NCBI GenBank assembly: GCA_003225175.1
Contig: QIBA01000031.1
Coordinates: forward strand, 1 to 64,000
Length of the DNA: 64,000 bases
Source: Acidobacteriota bacterium
GTDB taxonomy: Bacteria; Acidobacteriota; Terriglobia; Terriglobales; Acidobacteriaceae
Reading direction: 5' to 3'
The notes under the pieces were generated by a model that had not been told where the DNA came from, ran no database searches, and saw nothing but the letters and a program-made list of their open reading frames with translations. Within the stretch, counting starts at the first letter, position 1. Each line of letters opens with the position of its first letter. Positions 45,301 to 53,373 of the stretch are shown here, one piece after another. Both the position numbers and the translations under genes were made by a program.

Positions 45301-45579
45301 CTGGGCAATGCCGGCCGAAATAGTTTGACGGGGCCGGGACTGCAGGAACTGGACTTCTCGCTCTACAAGAACATCCCGCTGCGGTTTATCTCCGAAGCTT
45401 CGAAGCTGCAATTCCGCAGCGAATTCTTCAACGCCACGAATCACACGAACTTCGGTCCGCCCATCACGAACAACAAGTTGTTCGACACAAAAGGCAATGC
45501 GATTACTCTGGCCGGCAAGCTCGACACGATGGCGACGCCGGCGCGTCAGATTCAGTTCGGACTAAAGCTGATCTGGTAA
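42358..45579 (+). CDS. Oar-type TonB-dependent receptor
   Basis: 1,073 residues from ATG 42358 behind AAAGGAGTAAATCG. Signal peptide to APSAAQ; carboxypeptidase-regulatory domain (LSGTVTDSSGAVVPNAQVTVTG, NATGLYSLPNLAPGPYSVNIAAPGF); plug with ELPLNGRDWTQLASLQAGI and NNYRIDGISVNDYAN; SVVSSNYSAAYGLTSGGVINASTKAGSN; barrel ends in LKLIW. Substrate unknown. Flanked by paralogous S9-like hydrolases, so peptides are a plausible cargo. Shares the plug motifs with the receptors at 46902 and 55953 but not those of 24054. Confidence 0.93.
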   Translation: MQASLAPSMLFANRCLRIASIFIVLCALAAPSAAQVVGATLSGTVTDSSGAVVPNAQVTVTGVETGVTRTVPTNATGLYSLPNLAPGPYSVNIAAPGFATVQQPQLTLMVGEKEVFNATLQVAKVSENIEVTAGAPTVQLASSEISDVVNETTTRELPLNGRDWTQLASLQAGIANIRTQPSAAGLNNRGNRGFGSQLTINGARPQQNNYRIDGISVNDYANSAPGSTLGVSLGVDAIQEFSVVSSNYSAAYGLTSGGVINASTKAGSNAFHGTAYEFLRNDKLDARNYVDTVRPPFKRNQFGASLGGPIRKNHTFFFVDYEGLRQALSTTNLTTVPSLNARNGILTTSKTPITVDPAVKPYLPLWHVPDPGSEKGDIGTYSFVGKSDTPEDFITARVDHTLSQKDSAHVTYLFDNASTTLPDNLNVLLNTNRTRRQTVSIEENHVFTPTFVNAVRVGANREVADTLDTLPGANPLGNDPSLGAGPGLFAPQLNVGSGVTQFQGGLNGTSFANYGFTTWQFYDDAFLTRGIHSLKFGFAYERIDSNMTLSASPDGIFRFNSLSDFLQNKPLSLQIQLGGANPRNLRQRVFGGYFEDDIRLASNLTVNAGLRYEPATVPTEAHGKVANLRTLDSPQVFSGDPYFHNPTLKNFDPRVGFSWDPFKNGKTAIRGGFGFFDMLPLTYQFNLMDAFSAPFFLFPTLNNPPAGSFPKGALPLIQAGGALRADFVDFNPARSYVMQWNLNVQREVAHNLTAMVGYVGSHGVHLPFRTTDANAVPPTLAPQGYVWPCGGAIVNGICSKPGTGTKVNPAFGQIDGQTFTAGSAYDALLISVKRTLARGLQLQGSYTWAKSLDTSSSVIAGGPFQNSISGGLFAVPLRGPSDFNLAHNLVLNGIWQIPGHYRNAAVTGLLGGWEVGSIYQISDGMPFTPQISGDALGLTTSTTIDLPNRVRSAGCGTAVNPGDFAHYIKTECFTFPNPSTLLGNAGRNSLTGPGLQELDFSLYKNIPLRFISEASKLQFRSEFFNATNHTNFGPPITNNKLFDTKGNAITLAGKLDTMATPARQIQFGLKLIW

Positions 45580-45830
45580 ATCGCGACTTGAAACATAGGA
45601 CACCGAACGCCGACAAAGCTGGTGAGCCAATCCGACTTTGGCGGACAACCTCTCAGACAAGTTCGTGCGAGGAGGACGACGTCATCTGCAACTGACGTCT
45701 GTGCACTAACAATTCTGCTTTCGATGATGTCTTTGACTTGACTTCACGAAATCACGCAACTAAGGCTCCGCCGCACGCACTGGCCGGAAGAAATGTCGGT
45801 GGGGGCTGCAATTCTTGTTCAGGAGAGTGG

Positions 45831-46850
45831 ATGAAACGCATCGTGAGACTGTTCGGAACCGTGTTCGCGCTCATGGTTTTGGGCGTGGCGACCATGGGAG
45901 GCCAGGAAACTCTCAAATCGCAAGCTGATCTGGAGAAATTCATCAACATGGATGCCAAGGATGCGAGCACTCAATTTGAATTGCTCATCCAGGGCCTCTA
46001 TCAGCAGCAGGTTGCGTCGGCTCTGATTCTCTTCAACCAACGATACGGCGACCGGATCCAAGTCGACACCGTTCAGTTCCCTTCGGAGAAGCTGTTGACT
46101 ATTCCCGGCTACATCTTCTCTCTGAAAAATCGCGACAAGGGGAAGCGATATCCGGGTGTGGTGCTCGTGCACGGTGGCTTCCATGATCGCTTCGATACCT
46201 ATATCTTTCCCCTTCTCAACGCGATTGTTTCCGCCGGATACGTCGTCATCTTCCCCGAGTACCGCGGCAGCAGCGGATACGGTGAGAATCATTACCAAAA
46301 CGCCTATGGCACAATCGATGTCACCGATACGATTGCCAGCGCTGACTTCCTGGCCAAGCAGGACTATGTGGATGGGAATCGCATCGGGATTGTGGGTCAC
46401 AGCCGCGGAGGCATGGTCACGCTGCTGTCAATCGAGAGGGCGCCGCAACGTTTCAAGAGCGCGATCGAAATTGCCGGTTTGACTGATTTCGTCGCGTACA
46501 TGAGCTACAAGCCCGACTACCGGCGCGCCGAGGTTGCAAAGGAAGCGTCATTTGGCGGAAAGCTGCCGTACGAAAACCTGGAAGCATACATCCGCGTATC
46601 CCCGATCAATCACGTGCAGGACATCCAAACACCATTGTTGGTGCTGGCAAACACATTTGACCAGACAGTTCCATTCGTGCTGCACTCCGGGCGCTTGATC
46701 GACTCATTAAAAGCTCAGGGAAAAACCTTCGACTCGCACGTCTACACTAACGCTCCCGGAGGCCACATGTTTCCCTTCGCCGATACAGATGAAGGGCGCG
46801 ACTGCCTTCGCAGGACGGTGGCGTGGTTAGGCAAGTATCTCGGCCAATAA
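45831..46850 (+). CDS. secreted S9-like alpha/beta hydrolase, second copy
   Basis: 339 residues from ATG 45831 after CAGGAGAG. Signal (LFGTVFALMVLGVATMGGQ), then VVLVHGGFHDRFDTYIFPLL, VIFPEYRGSSGYGENHY, nucleophile GIVGHSRGGMVTLLSIERAP, acid in ANTFDQTVPF, base in APGGHMFPFAD. Same order and many identical blocks as the protein at 41018, so duplication. Head-to-tail after the receptor, convergent with the next receptor. Confidence 0.9.
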   Translation: MKRIVRLFGTVFALMVLGVATMGGQETLKSQADLEKFINMDAKDASTQFELLIQGLYQQQVASALILFNQRYGDRIQVDTVQFPSEKLLTIPGYIFSLKNRDKGKRYPGVVLVHGGFHDRFDTYIFPLLNAIVSAGYVVIFPEYRGSSGYGENHYQNAYGTIDVTDTIASADFLAKQDYVDGNRIGIVGHSRGGMVTLLSIERAPQRFKSAIEIAGLTDFVAYMSYKPDYRRAEVAKEASFGGKLPYENLEAYIRVSPINHVQDIQTPLLVLANTFDQTVPFVLHSGRLIDSLKAQGKTFDSHVYTNAPGGHMFPFADTDEGRDCLRRTVAWLGKYLGQ

Positions 46851-46901
46851 CGCGGACTGATCGGACGAAAATTGCTGCAGCGCGATTCGGAATGCCGACG
46901 A

Positions 46902-49900
46902 TCACCAAATGAGCTTTAGCGCGACCTGGATTTGTCGCGATGTCGTAGCAGTCGCGTCAATTAACCCGGCGGTGGCGAGTCGATTACCGTTAGTGTCAAA
47001 AATCGTGTTGTTGTGCAGCGGAGAAGCGAAATTAGGATGGTTGAGAACATTGAACATCTCCACTCGAAATTGTGCATTGAAGTTCTCCGAGATTTTGTGG
47101 ATGGGATTGTTCTTGAAAATTGAAAAATCAAAATTGGACAATCCCGGTCCAATTAAAGTGTTTCGCCCAGCAGTGCCGAGGCGGGTTCTCGGATTCGGAA
47201 ATGCAAAGCACTGTGTCTTGATGTAATTGTTTGGGTTGCCCGGATTAACCAGTGACTTACATTCGGGCGTGAACAGCCGATCAGGAAATTCAATCGTATC
47301 TGAGCTGTTTAGACCCACCGGGTCTCCTCCCAAGATTGCCGTAAAGGGTAGTCCACTACTCGCCTGGTATATGCCCCCAAGCTCCCAACCGCCTGCTAGA
47401 ACATTCAAGAATCCCGCTGAGGATGGACTCGGAAGCCGCCACGTGTAATTAATTACGAAGTTCTGTCGTATATCGAAGTCCGAAAGGCCGCGACTTAGTT
47501 TCAAATCGAAGAACGGTAAGCTCGTTATCGAGTTCAGAAACGGGTCACCAGCGAGAGAGGCAGAGCCGGAGTCGATACTTTTCGACCAAGTGTAAGAACC
47601 GCCGACTTCCAATCCACGGCTCAATTTCTTCGTTACCCTTAACTGCATTCCGTGGTAGATGGAAGAATCATTCCAAGTCAACGAACTGATCTGGCCCAAG
47701 TTTGGGTTTAGTGTCTTGCCGCTGCCAGCCGGAGAAGGCCAAAAGTAGCCATCTGCTGTATGGGCAATGGGCAGAACAATGTTCATGTCATCAACTCTGA
47801 ATGGTTGATGTACTCCACGGCTGCCGACGTAGCCTATTTGTGCGGTAACAGTTGGCGTCAATTGGGTCTGAACATTCAGATTCCACTGCATCACGTAGTT
47901 ACGAGGTGGATTTGGGTCCATATGAAAGAAACGGAGGCGGTTCGGTCCCAATAACGGAAAGGCTCCCGTTGGGAACGTACCTTGCGCTAAACCCGTGATA
48001 TTTCCTCTTTCAAAAAATGGAGCCGCAAGTATGGAGAGCAATTCAAATTGGTATGTGAGTGGCAGGACGTCATAGATTCCAAAGGCACCACGGACTGCCG
48101 ATTTTCCGCGTTTGAAGGGGTCCCAGGAGAGGCCAACTCGCGGCTCGAAGTTCCGCAGAGTGGGATTGGCGAAATACGGTGACCCCAAGAAGGGTTGAGT
48201 ATCAGTTACGTTTCGTAGATTGCTGAGCTTGTTATTCGTTTCGGTTGGAACCGATGCCATTTCGTAACGCAGCCCGAGGTTGGCTGTGAGGTTCGAGAAG
48301 AGCTGTACGTTGTCCTGAACGTATCCTGCCGCAATCGTTTGCCGTAAGTCCCTAGGAGTGATTAAACCAGGTAGGGCGGCATTAAAAGATCGCGGCTTGT
48401 TGGTTAAGAAATTCAGCAGCGATCCAAATTGGAAATTGCCGCTGGGATTCGATCGTCCAAGTTGATTGGCTTGGATGCGTTCGACATATCCGCCGAAAGA
48501 AAAGGAATTTCTTCCTCGAGTCAGAAATACATCGTCATACAACTGGAAGGTGTTGAAGTGGTAATCGAACTCTCCGGTTGCACCTAGTCCGCCCGGAAAA
48601 ATCGGCAGGCCCGAGACATTGATGAGTCCCACGTTACGTCCGGGCAAGAAACCTAAAGATGGATCCTTTGCCAGAGTGTTAATCGCCGAAAGAGTCTTAG
48701 GGGACTCGGAAATCACTCGACTGAATCCAAATCGCAGGGAATTGATGGCATTCGGCGTGAACGTGTGAGTATGGTCAAGCGTTACCAGCTCCCGCCTTGA
48801 AATGGATTCCATGAGAACGAAGTTGTAGACATCGGGATTCGTGATATTGCTGTCATCGAACATGAATGTTGCGGCAAGATTGTCCTTCTCCGACAGCTTG
48901 CCATCTAGCCGAGTCGTAAAGAAGTTCTCTCGTGACACTTGAGGAATGGAGAAGGTGAACGTAGCAAAGTCACCCGATGCAGGGCCGTTAGGCAACGGAA
49001 AGATGGCTAGAAAAGGCTGAACCTTTGGATCGACAGTTAGATTCCCACTAGTCAATTGGCCGCTGCGCGCTGCGACTGAGGGTACTGTGGATCGTTGCGT
49101 TATGTTTAGGCTTTGGCGAAGTCCCTCGTAGTCACCAAAGATGAATACCCTGTCTTTTCGAAATGGCCCACCAGCTGTTGCGCCGAACTGATTGCGTTTA
49201 AAGGGCGGCTTTTTTAGATCGAAATAATTACTAGCGTCGAGCGCACTGTTGCGTAGGAATTCATAAGCAGAGCCGTGGAACGTGTTTGTTCCAGAACGTG
49301 TGACGGCGTTAATGACGCCTCCCGACGTGCGCCCATAATCCGCCGTAGCGTTGCTTGTCACCACAGAAAATTCCTGAATCGCATCAACGCCTAAGTCTCC
49401 ACCAAGAACACTGCCGGGACCACCATTTGAGTAATCGTTGATGTTGATTCCGTCCAATCGATAGTTATTTTGCTGTGGTCGGTTTCCGCCCACGGTGAGT
49501 TGGGTTCCGAATCCACGATTGCTTCTTTCAAAGCCACTGGTCGCAGCGACGTTCTGCGTACGAACCGTGGCAACGCCAGGCTCAAGGTTTGCAAGTAGCG
49601 TCCAGTCTCTCGCATTCAGCGGCAACTCGCGCACGATGTTTGAGCCTATTACAGCGCTCATCGTGGAACTCGACGTTTCAATGGAAGGCACTTCCTCCTT
49701 AATCTCAACCCTTTCGATAACGCTTCCGACAGGCAATCGCAAGTCGATGACAAGTTCGACACCAACGTCGAGTTGAACACCTGCCCGAACAACCGTCGCA
49801 AACCCAGTAGCTCCGGCCGCAATCTCGTACGTACTAGGTGACAGATCCGGCGCACGGTAGAGGCCATCACTGTTCGTCGTGACCACTCGGACCGAGCCGG

Positions 49901-50078
49901 TCGCGACGTTCTTGATCGTTATGTTCGCCCTGGGAACACGCGCTCCAGAAGTATCTGTGACGGTACCCAGAATCGTCCCAGCCGCGACTTGCGACCATAG
50001 ATTGCTTGCCAACAGAGGAGCAAGAACCACAACTGCCAACCAGTGAAGCAAAAGGCACAATTGTTTCTTCGAGTGCAT
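46902..50078 (-). CDS. Oar-type TonB-dependent receptor
   Basis: 1,058 residues from ATG 50078 (GAGAGGAGG eight bases upstream). Signal to NLWSQ; regulatory-like domain (ILGTVTDTSGARVPRANITIK, NSDGLYRAPDLSPSTYEIAA); plug with ELPLNARDWTLLANLEPGV and NNYRLDGININDYSNGGPGS; SVVTSNATADYGRTSGGVINAVTRSGTN; ends in LKLIW. Closest to the 55953 receptor in plug and barrel strings (for example RDLRQTI, SSGLPFTA/STGEPFSA). Upstream there is a TCTGCAGA palindrome at 50231-50238. Cargo unknown. Confidence 0.92.
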   Translation of the reverse strand: MHSKKQLCLLLHWLAVVVLAPLLASNLWSQVAAGTILGTVTDTSGARVPRANITIKNVATGSVRVVTTNSDGLYRAPDLSPSTYEIAAGATGFATVVRAGVQLDVGVELVIDLRLPVGSVIERVEIKEEVPSIETSSSTMSAVIGSNIVRELPLNARDWTLLANLEPGVATVRTQNVAATSGFERSNRGFGTQLTVGGNRPQQNNYRLDGININDYSNGGPGSVLGGDLGVDAIQEFSVVTSNATADYGRTSGGVINAVTRSGTNTFHGSAYEFLRNSALDASNYFDLKKPPFKRNQFGATAGGPFRKDRVFIFGDYEGLRQSLNITQRSTVPSVAARSGQLTSGNLTVDPKVQPFLAIFPLPNGPASGDFATFTFSIPQVSRENFFTTRLDGKLSEKDNLAATFMFDDSNITNPDVYNFVLMESISRRELVTLDHTHTFTPNAINSLRFGFSRVISESPKTLSAINTLAKDPSLGFLPGRNVGLINVSGLPIFPGGLGATGEFDYHFNTFQLYDDVFLTRGRNSFSFGGYVERIQANQLGRSNPSGNFQFGSLLNFLTNKPRSFNAALPGLITPRDLRQTIAAGYVQDNVQLFSNLTANLGLRYEMASVPTETNNKLSNLRNVTDTQPFLGSPYFANPTLRNFEPRVGLSWDPFKRGKSAVRGAFGIYDVLPLTYQFELLSILAAPFFERGNITGLAQGTFPTGAFPLLGPNRLRFFHMDPNPPRNYVMQWNLNVQTQLTPTVTAQIGYVGSRGVHQPFRVDDMNIVLPIAHTADGYFWPSPAGSGKTLNPNLGQISSLTWNDSSIYHGMQLRVTKKLSRGLEVGGSYTWSKSIDSGSASLAGDPFLNSITSLPFFDLKLSRGLSDFDIRQNFVINYTWRLPSPSSAGFLNVLAGGWELGGIYQASSGLPFTAILGGDPVGLNSSDTIEFPDRLFTPECKSLVNPGNPNNYIKTQCFAFPNPRTRLGTAGRNTLIGPGLSNFDFSIFKNNPIHKISENFNAQFRVEMFNVLNHPNFASPLHNNTIFDTNGNRLATAGLIDATATTSRQIQVALKLIW

Positions 50079-50370
50079 TGACAATGCCTCCTCTCAAGCT
50101 GCGGGACAAGGCCGATTTCGGAAGACGACGCGACTGAGTGGCGATTCGCCAAAATAGGAGATCGAGAACCGCTTCAGGCGTAAGTGGTTCTTGCGGTATC
50201 GGAACTCTGTTCGTCGCCGCAAAGCATAGCTCTGCAGAACAGAAACATAAGATTAATTGTTATTTATCAGCCAACCGCTATCCGAAGCTGCATTGATCGT
50301 CCATGCTAATGCTCGAATAGAGAACCATCACGGATGGAGAGCGGATGCCGCAGTTACCTGATGATGCGCA

Positions 50371-50831
50371 AGAAGTTAGTAATGTGGTTGCGAGTCTCGC
50401 CAGCTTGCGTTGGCAGAGCCCAGGTGAATCAGGTTCGCGAATAAACGCACACCGCCTGGAACTCCGAATTGGAGCTGACGGTAGAGAGAGTAGCCGTTGT
50501 AAACCCATAGTCCATTGCCGTAATGGGCCATCAATTAACCCCCGGCCTGTGGCTTCTGTCCTTGATCATGCGTCGAAAGAATTGGAATGTATCTGTCATC
50601 CCATGACGCCAAGAATCGGAGTCCTCGTTTCTCGACCCACCCTTGAAAGTCTGTTGGGAGCCGATTTTGTTGGGCTGGTTCAGGACTGCATGATTTGGCT
50701 GAAGAACCTCGATCTGTGAGTCCTCTTCAGTCACGTCCTGGGCCGCGCCGGCTGCTGAATACCGGTAAGGCCCAAAGCTTTCGTCGAATTCTTCTGTGTT
50801 TTATTGTGCAATCAGAACGCCTCCGCTTTTC
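50371..50831 (-). pseudogene. decayed copy of the 3' end of the PIG-L deacetylase gene
   Basis: Matches the end of the gene at 53374-55959: after KYVKSGGVLIAQ comes a TAA in place of the parent's Tyr codon (50801-50803), then, in the same frame, NTEEFDESFGPY, then TEEDSQIEVLQPNHAVLNQP against TEEDSPIEILQPHHAVLNQP in the parent. One or more indels near 50660 then break the frame, but DNA similarity continues to the parent's stop region. Clearly a pseudogene, not a chance frame. Confidence 0.8.
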
Positions 50832-51738
50832 ACGTACTTCCAGCGATCGTAGGAAAGCACACTGCCGGTGAGAGGAGCTGTGATCAGCGTCAAGGGATCG
50901 AGTGCGACGACATTGATCACCTTGCCGTTGTCGTTCATCTCGCGAGTCACATCGATGTTGAACGATGCCCGCCTATTGAGCGGACCGCTCACGTTTCCGC
51001 CGACTTCGTGCAAATGGAAAGGAGCTTTCTCTGCCGCATATGGATTGCGCGAGTTCCAGAAGTCGTTCGCGAAGTTGTAGCCAAACGTGCCATGAAACTT
51101 GTCCGAACCGGGCTTAGTGAAGATTTCGATTCGGCCAAAACCGAGTTTGTCGTACTCCGGAGAAAACGGATTCTGGTTGATGCGAATCTCGCGAATCGCG
51201 TTCTTCAGTGGCAACTGGCCACCACTGAATCCATCGATGTAATCCCCCTTTGGTCCGGCAGCAGGTCCCGCCAATAGCCTGAAGATCATCCGCCAGGTCG
51301 TTTGGATTGTCGGACAGCGCGTCAAGGTCCGCTCCCCTGATTACCGTCGCGCTCGCATTGCTTCCGGCGTCCGTATTGATCGTGGGTGAAGAATCTTCCT
51401 CGACAGCGATCTGCTGTTTTACTGTGACCACACTCAATACGAGATTCAAACTGCACGCCCGCCTTCAGCGAGATCTGCGCTGGTTGCCGTAGCGCCAAGT
51501 CAGGCGCCGATGCCTGCAGCGTGTAATTTCCGAGCGGCACATCGCTGAATGAATACGAGCCATTGCTATCTACCGTACTCGTCTTCGAAAGTCCGGCAGC
51601 CGGTTCGCTAAGTGTCACTTGAGCGCCAAGAACGATAGCGCCGGTTTCATCTGTCACTTGGCCTCGGAGTGTTGCCTTCTGTGCGAACACGGGCAGTGTC
51701 AGCAGCAAGGCGCCTGCCAAAAAGGAAATCAGCTTCAT
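50832..51738 (-). pseudogene. Oar-type TonB-dependent receptor, truncated and frameshifted
   Basis: Starts at ATG 51738 with a signal (LAGALLLTLPVFAQ) and regulatory domain (LRGQVTDETGAIVLGAQVTL, SNGSYSFSDVPLGNYTLQA). The frame shifts near 51440 (next frame VEEDSSPTINTDAGSNASAT, LDALSDNPNDLADDLQAI) and again near 51275 (GPKGDYIDGFSGGQLPLKN, REIRINQNPFSPEYDKLGFG). The barrel stops at about LTGSVLSYDRW and continues without gap into the PIG-L tail copy. It is a different receptor subtype from the others here (no GRDW plug). Confidence 0.85.
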
Positions 51739-51903
51739 CAGACTCCGTGAATCAAGCTTTCAGACTTACCGAGCGTGATCGTAACAGCAAAGTCTTAAGG
51801 CTTTCTGAAAGAACCTATGAATGCATTTTGCCGGCAGAAAGGGGTGACGTGAACGCGATTGTGATGCGCCTATCATTTTCGGAGCGAGAAACTCAACTCG
51901 ATT

Positions 51904-52770
51904 TTAGTGAGAATGGACGTTTAGATCGCGGGATAGCATCAACTTTAGAGTTACCCTATCGGCGCCTCCGCTCCAGCCCACGCCGATTCCCGTCTCGACA
52001 TTCACGAATCTGCTATTACGATCCAAGACCGCCCAAGTTTCATGGAACTGCCGGTCGGAAGGAACGAAGCCACGCAGTTGACCGAAGCCGTCGTATTCCT
52101 CTACGGCGACCGCCCATTTGCTGCTGAGATTGTAAGCAGCTCGTCCTGCCGGATTAAATTCCAGACCTTTCACGCCTCCGGTGTAATCCGTATCCATAAT
52201 TGGGTTGTAGATGAGATCCCAACGATGAAGGTGTAGACCGACAATGGGTCGAAGCTCAGACGTAATGCGTCTCCCTTCCCAATAAAGAGCATTGACGCTG
52301 AATTCGAAATTCAGCCCGTAAAACAACTTGCGATCATGAGCGTGAGAACTTACGAAGAGCTCGCGAATCTTGAATCCATTAAGAGTTGCGCCATGATTGG
52401 TTGAGTTGAAACTGTACACGGGGAGATACAAGCCTTGTTCGAACCATGGCTTCACGCCGTAAGCCCATTCCGCAGCGCCGTTGACGGAGTCGTTGGCGAT
52501 GATGCCTCCGAGAAATGCGGGAGTTTTCCGGCCGACAGGAGTGAAGTTGGTGTGGATCATCAAATTGAAGACTCCCGGCTCAGCAATTTCGGCATCGTAC
52601 ACCTGGATTTCGTCCGTTTGCGAAAAAGTCGTTGCCGACATCGCAAGGAACCCAATCGCGATTGGCACCCACAGCAAGGACCTCGATAGGGTTTGAAGCC
52701 GTCTCAAGTTTAAGTCTCCGTAATCACTTGAATCCGACCAAAACTCAACGTCGGGCTTCGCTGATGCCAA
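51904..52770 (-). CDS. probable outer-membrane beta-barrel protein
   Basis: 288 residues; a hydrophobic export segment near 33-50 (LLWVPIAIGFLAMSATTFSQ), an earlier polar lead that may not be translated. The mature part alternates polar and aromatic residues (WAYGVKPWFEQGLYLPVYSFN, YGLNFEFSVNALYW, AVAVEEYDGFGQL) and ends in LMLSRDLNVHSH, as in small transporter-like barrels. I cannot name the family. Lies between the receptor pseudogene and the response regulator on the same strand. Confidence 0.6.
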   Translation of the reverse strand: MASAKPDVEFWSDSSDYGDLNLRRLQTLSRSLLWVPIAIGFLAMSATTFSQTDEIQVYDAEIAEPGVFNLMIHTNFTPVGRKTPAFLGGIIANDSVNGAAEWAYGVKPWFEQGLYLPVYSFNSTNHGATLNGFKIRELFVSSHAHDRKLFYGLNFEFSVNALYWEGRRITSELRPIVGLHLHRWDLIYNPIMDTDYTGGVKGLEFNPAGRAAYNLSSKWAVAVEEYDGFGQLRGFVPSDRQFHETWAVLDRNSRFVNVETGIGVGWSGGADRVTLKLMLSRDLNVHSH

Positions 52771-52848
52771 TTTACAACGTACTCAATTCCCGCTTTGATG
52801 TACATGTTGGGGCAGATCATTCACGAGAATAAAGTCATCGGGAATCTT

Positions 52849-53274
52849 TCATAACTTGAGGCGGCTTTTTGCCAAATCCACGCTGCTACTGACAAATCGT
52901 TTATCTCCCATAACGGTCCTGATTGCAACGAAGAGTTCGCTTCCGGCATCGGACTTAACGAGATAGCCATGAGCGCCTGTGCCTAGAGCTCCCCATACAA
53001 CCTCCGGATTTCGACCCATGCTGACAAAAAGAATTTTGGAATTGTCCGAGAGCTTTCGGATTCTGCGAGCGGCTTCGATTCCGTTCAGCTCCGGAAGCAC
53101 AATATCTAGCAAAATCAAATCTGGTTTCAGTTGTTCGGCATCCTTAACTGCCTCTAACCCATCCACCGCTTCGGCGACTATCTCCAAGTCCGGCTGTGTT
53201 TGAAGCGCCGTTGAGACGTAACGACGCCAAGGTTCATAGTCATCCACCACGAGTACCCGAATTTTCACAGACAA
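52849..53274 (-). CDS. single-domain response regulator
   Basis: 141 residues, only a receiver domain: acidic pair VLVVDDYEPWRRY, phospho-acceptor Asp in PDLILLDIVLPELNG, conserved Ser in ILFVSMGR and Lys in GYLVKSDAG. No DNA-binding helix-turn-helix follows, although NarL/FixJ relatives would have one; the tail KRFVSSSVDLAKSRLKL resembles the linker before such a domain, so truncation is possible. No sensor kinase is seen nearby. Confidence 0.9.
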   Translation of the reverse strand: MSVKIRVLVVDDYEPWRRYVSTALQTQPDLEIVAEAVDGLEAVKDAEQLKPDLILLDIVLPELNGIEAARRIRKLSDNSKILFVSMGRNPEVVWGALGTGAHGYLVKSDAGSELFVAIRTVMGDKRFVSSSVDLAKSRLKL

Positions 53275-53373
53275 TCCCTACCGAGCCACAACCCAGAGCG
53301 CATCGTTCCGGGACGCGAATGCTCGACATCAACGATGGAGGAGGTGAAGAGATCCCTCATGGTGAGCGAGAAG

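Noticed and set aside
52849-53274. NarL-type DNA-binding response regulator
   Set aside because: Only the receiver is encoded; no LuxR-type helix-turn-helix in any frame downstream.
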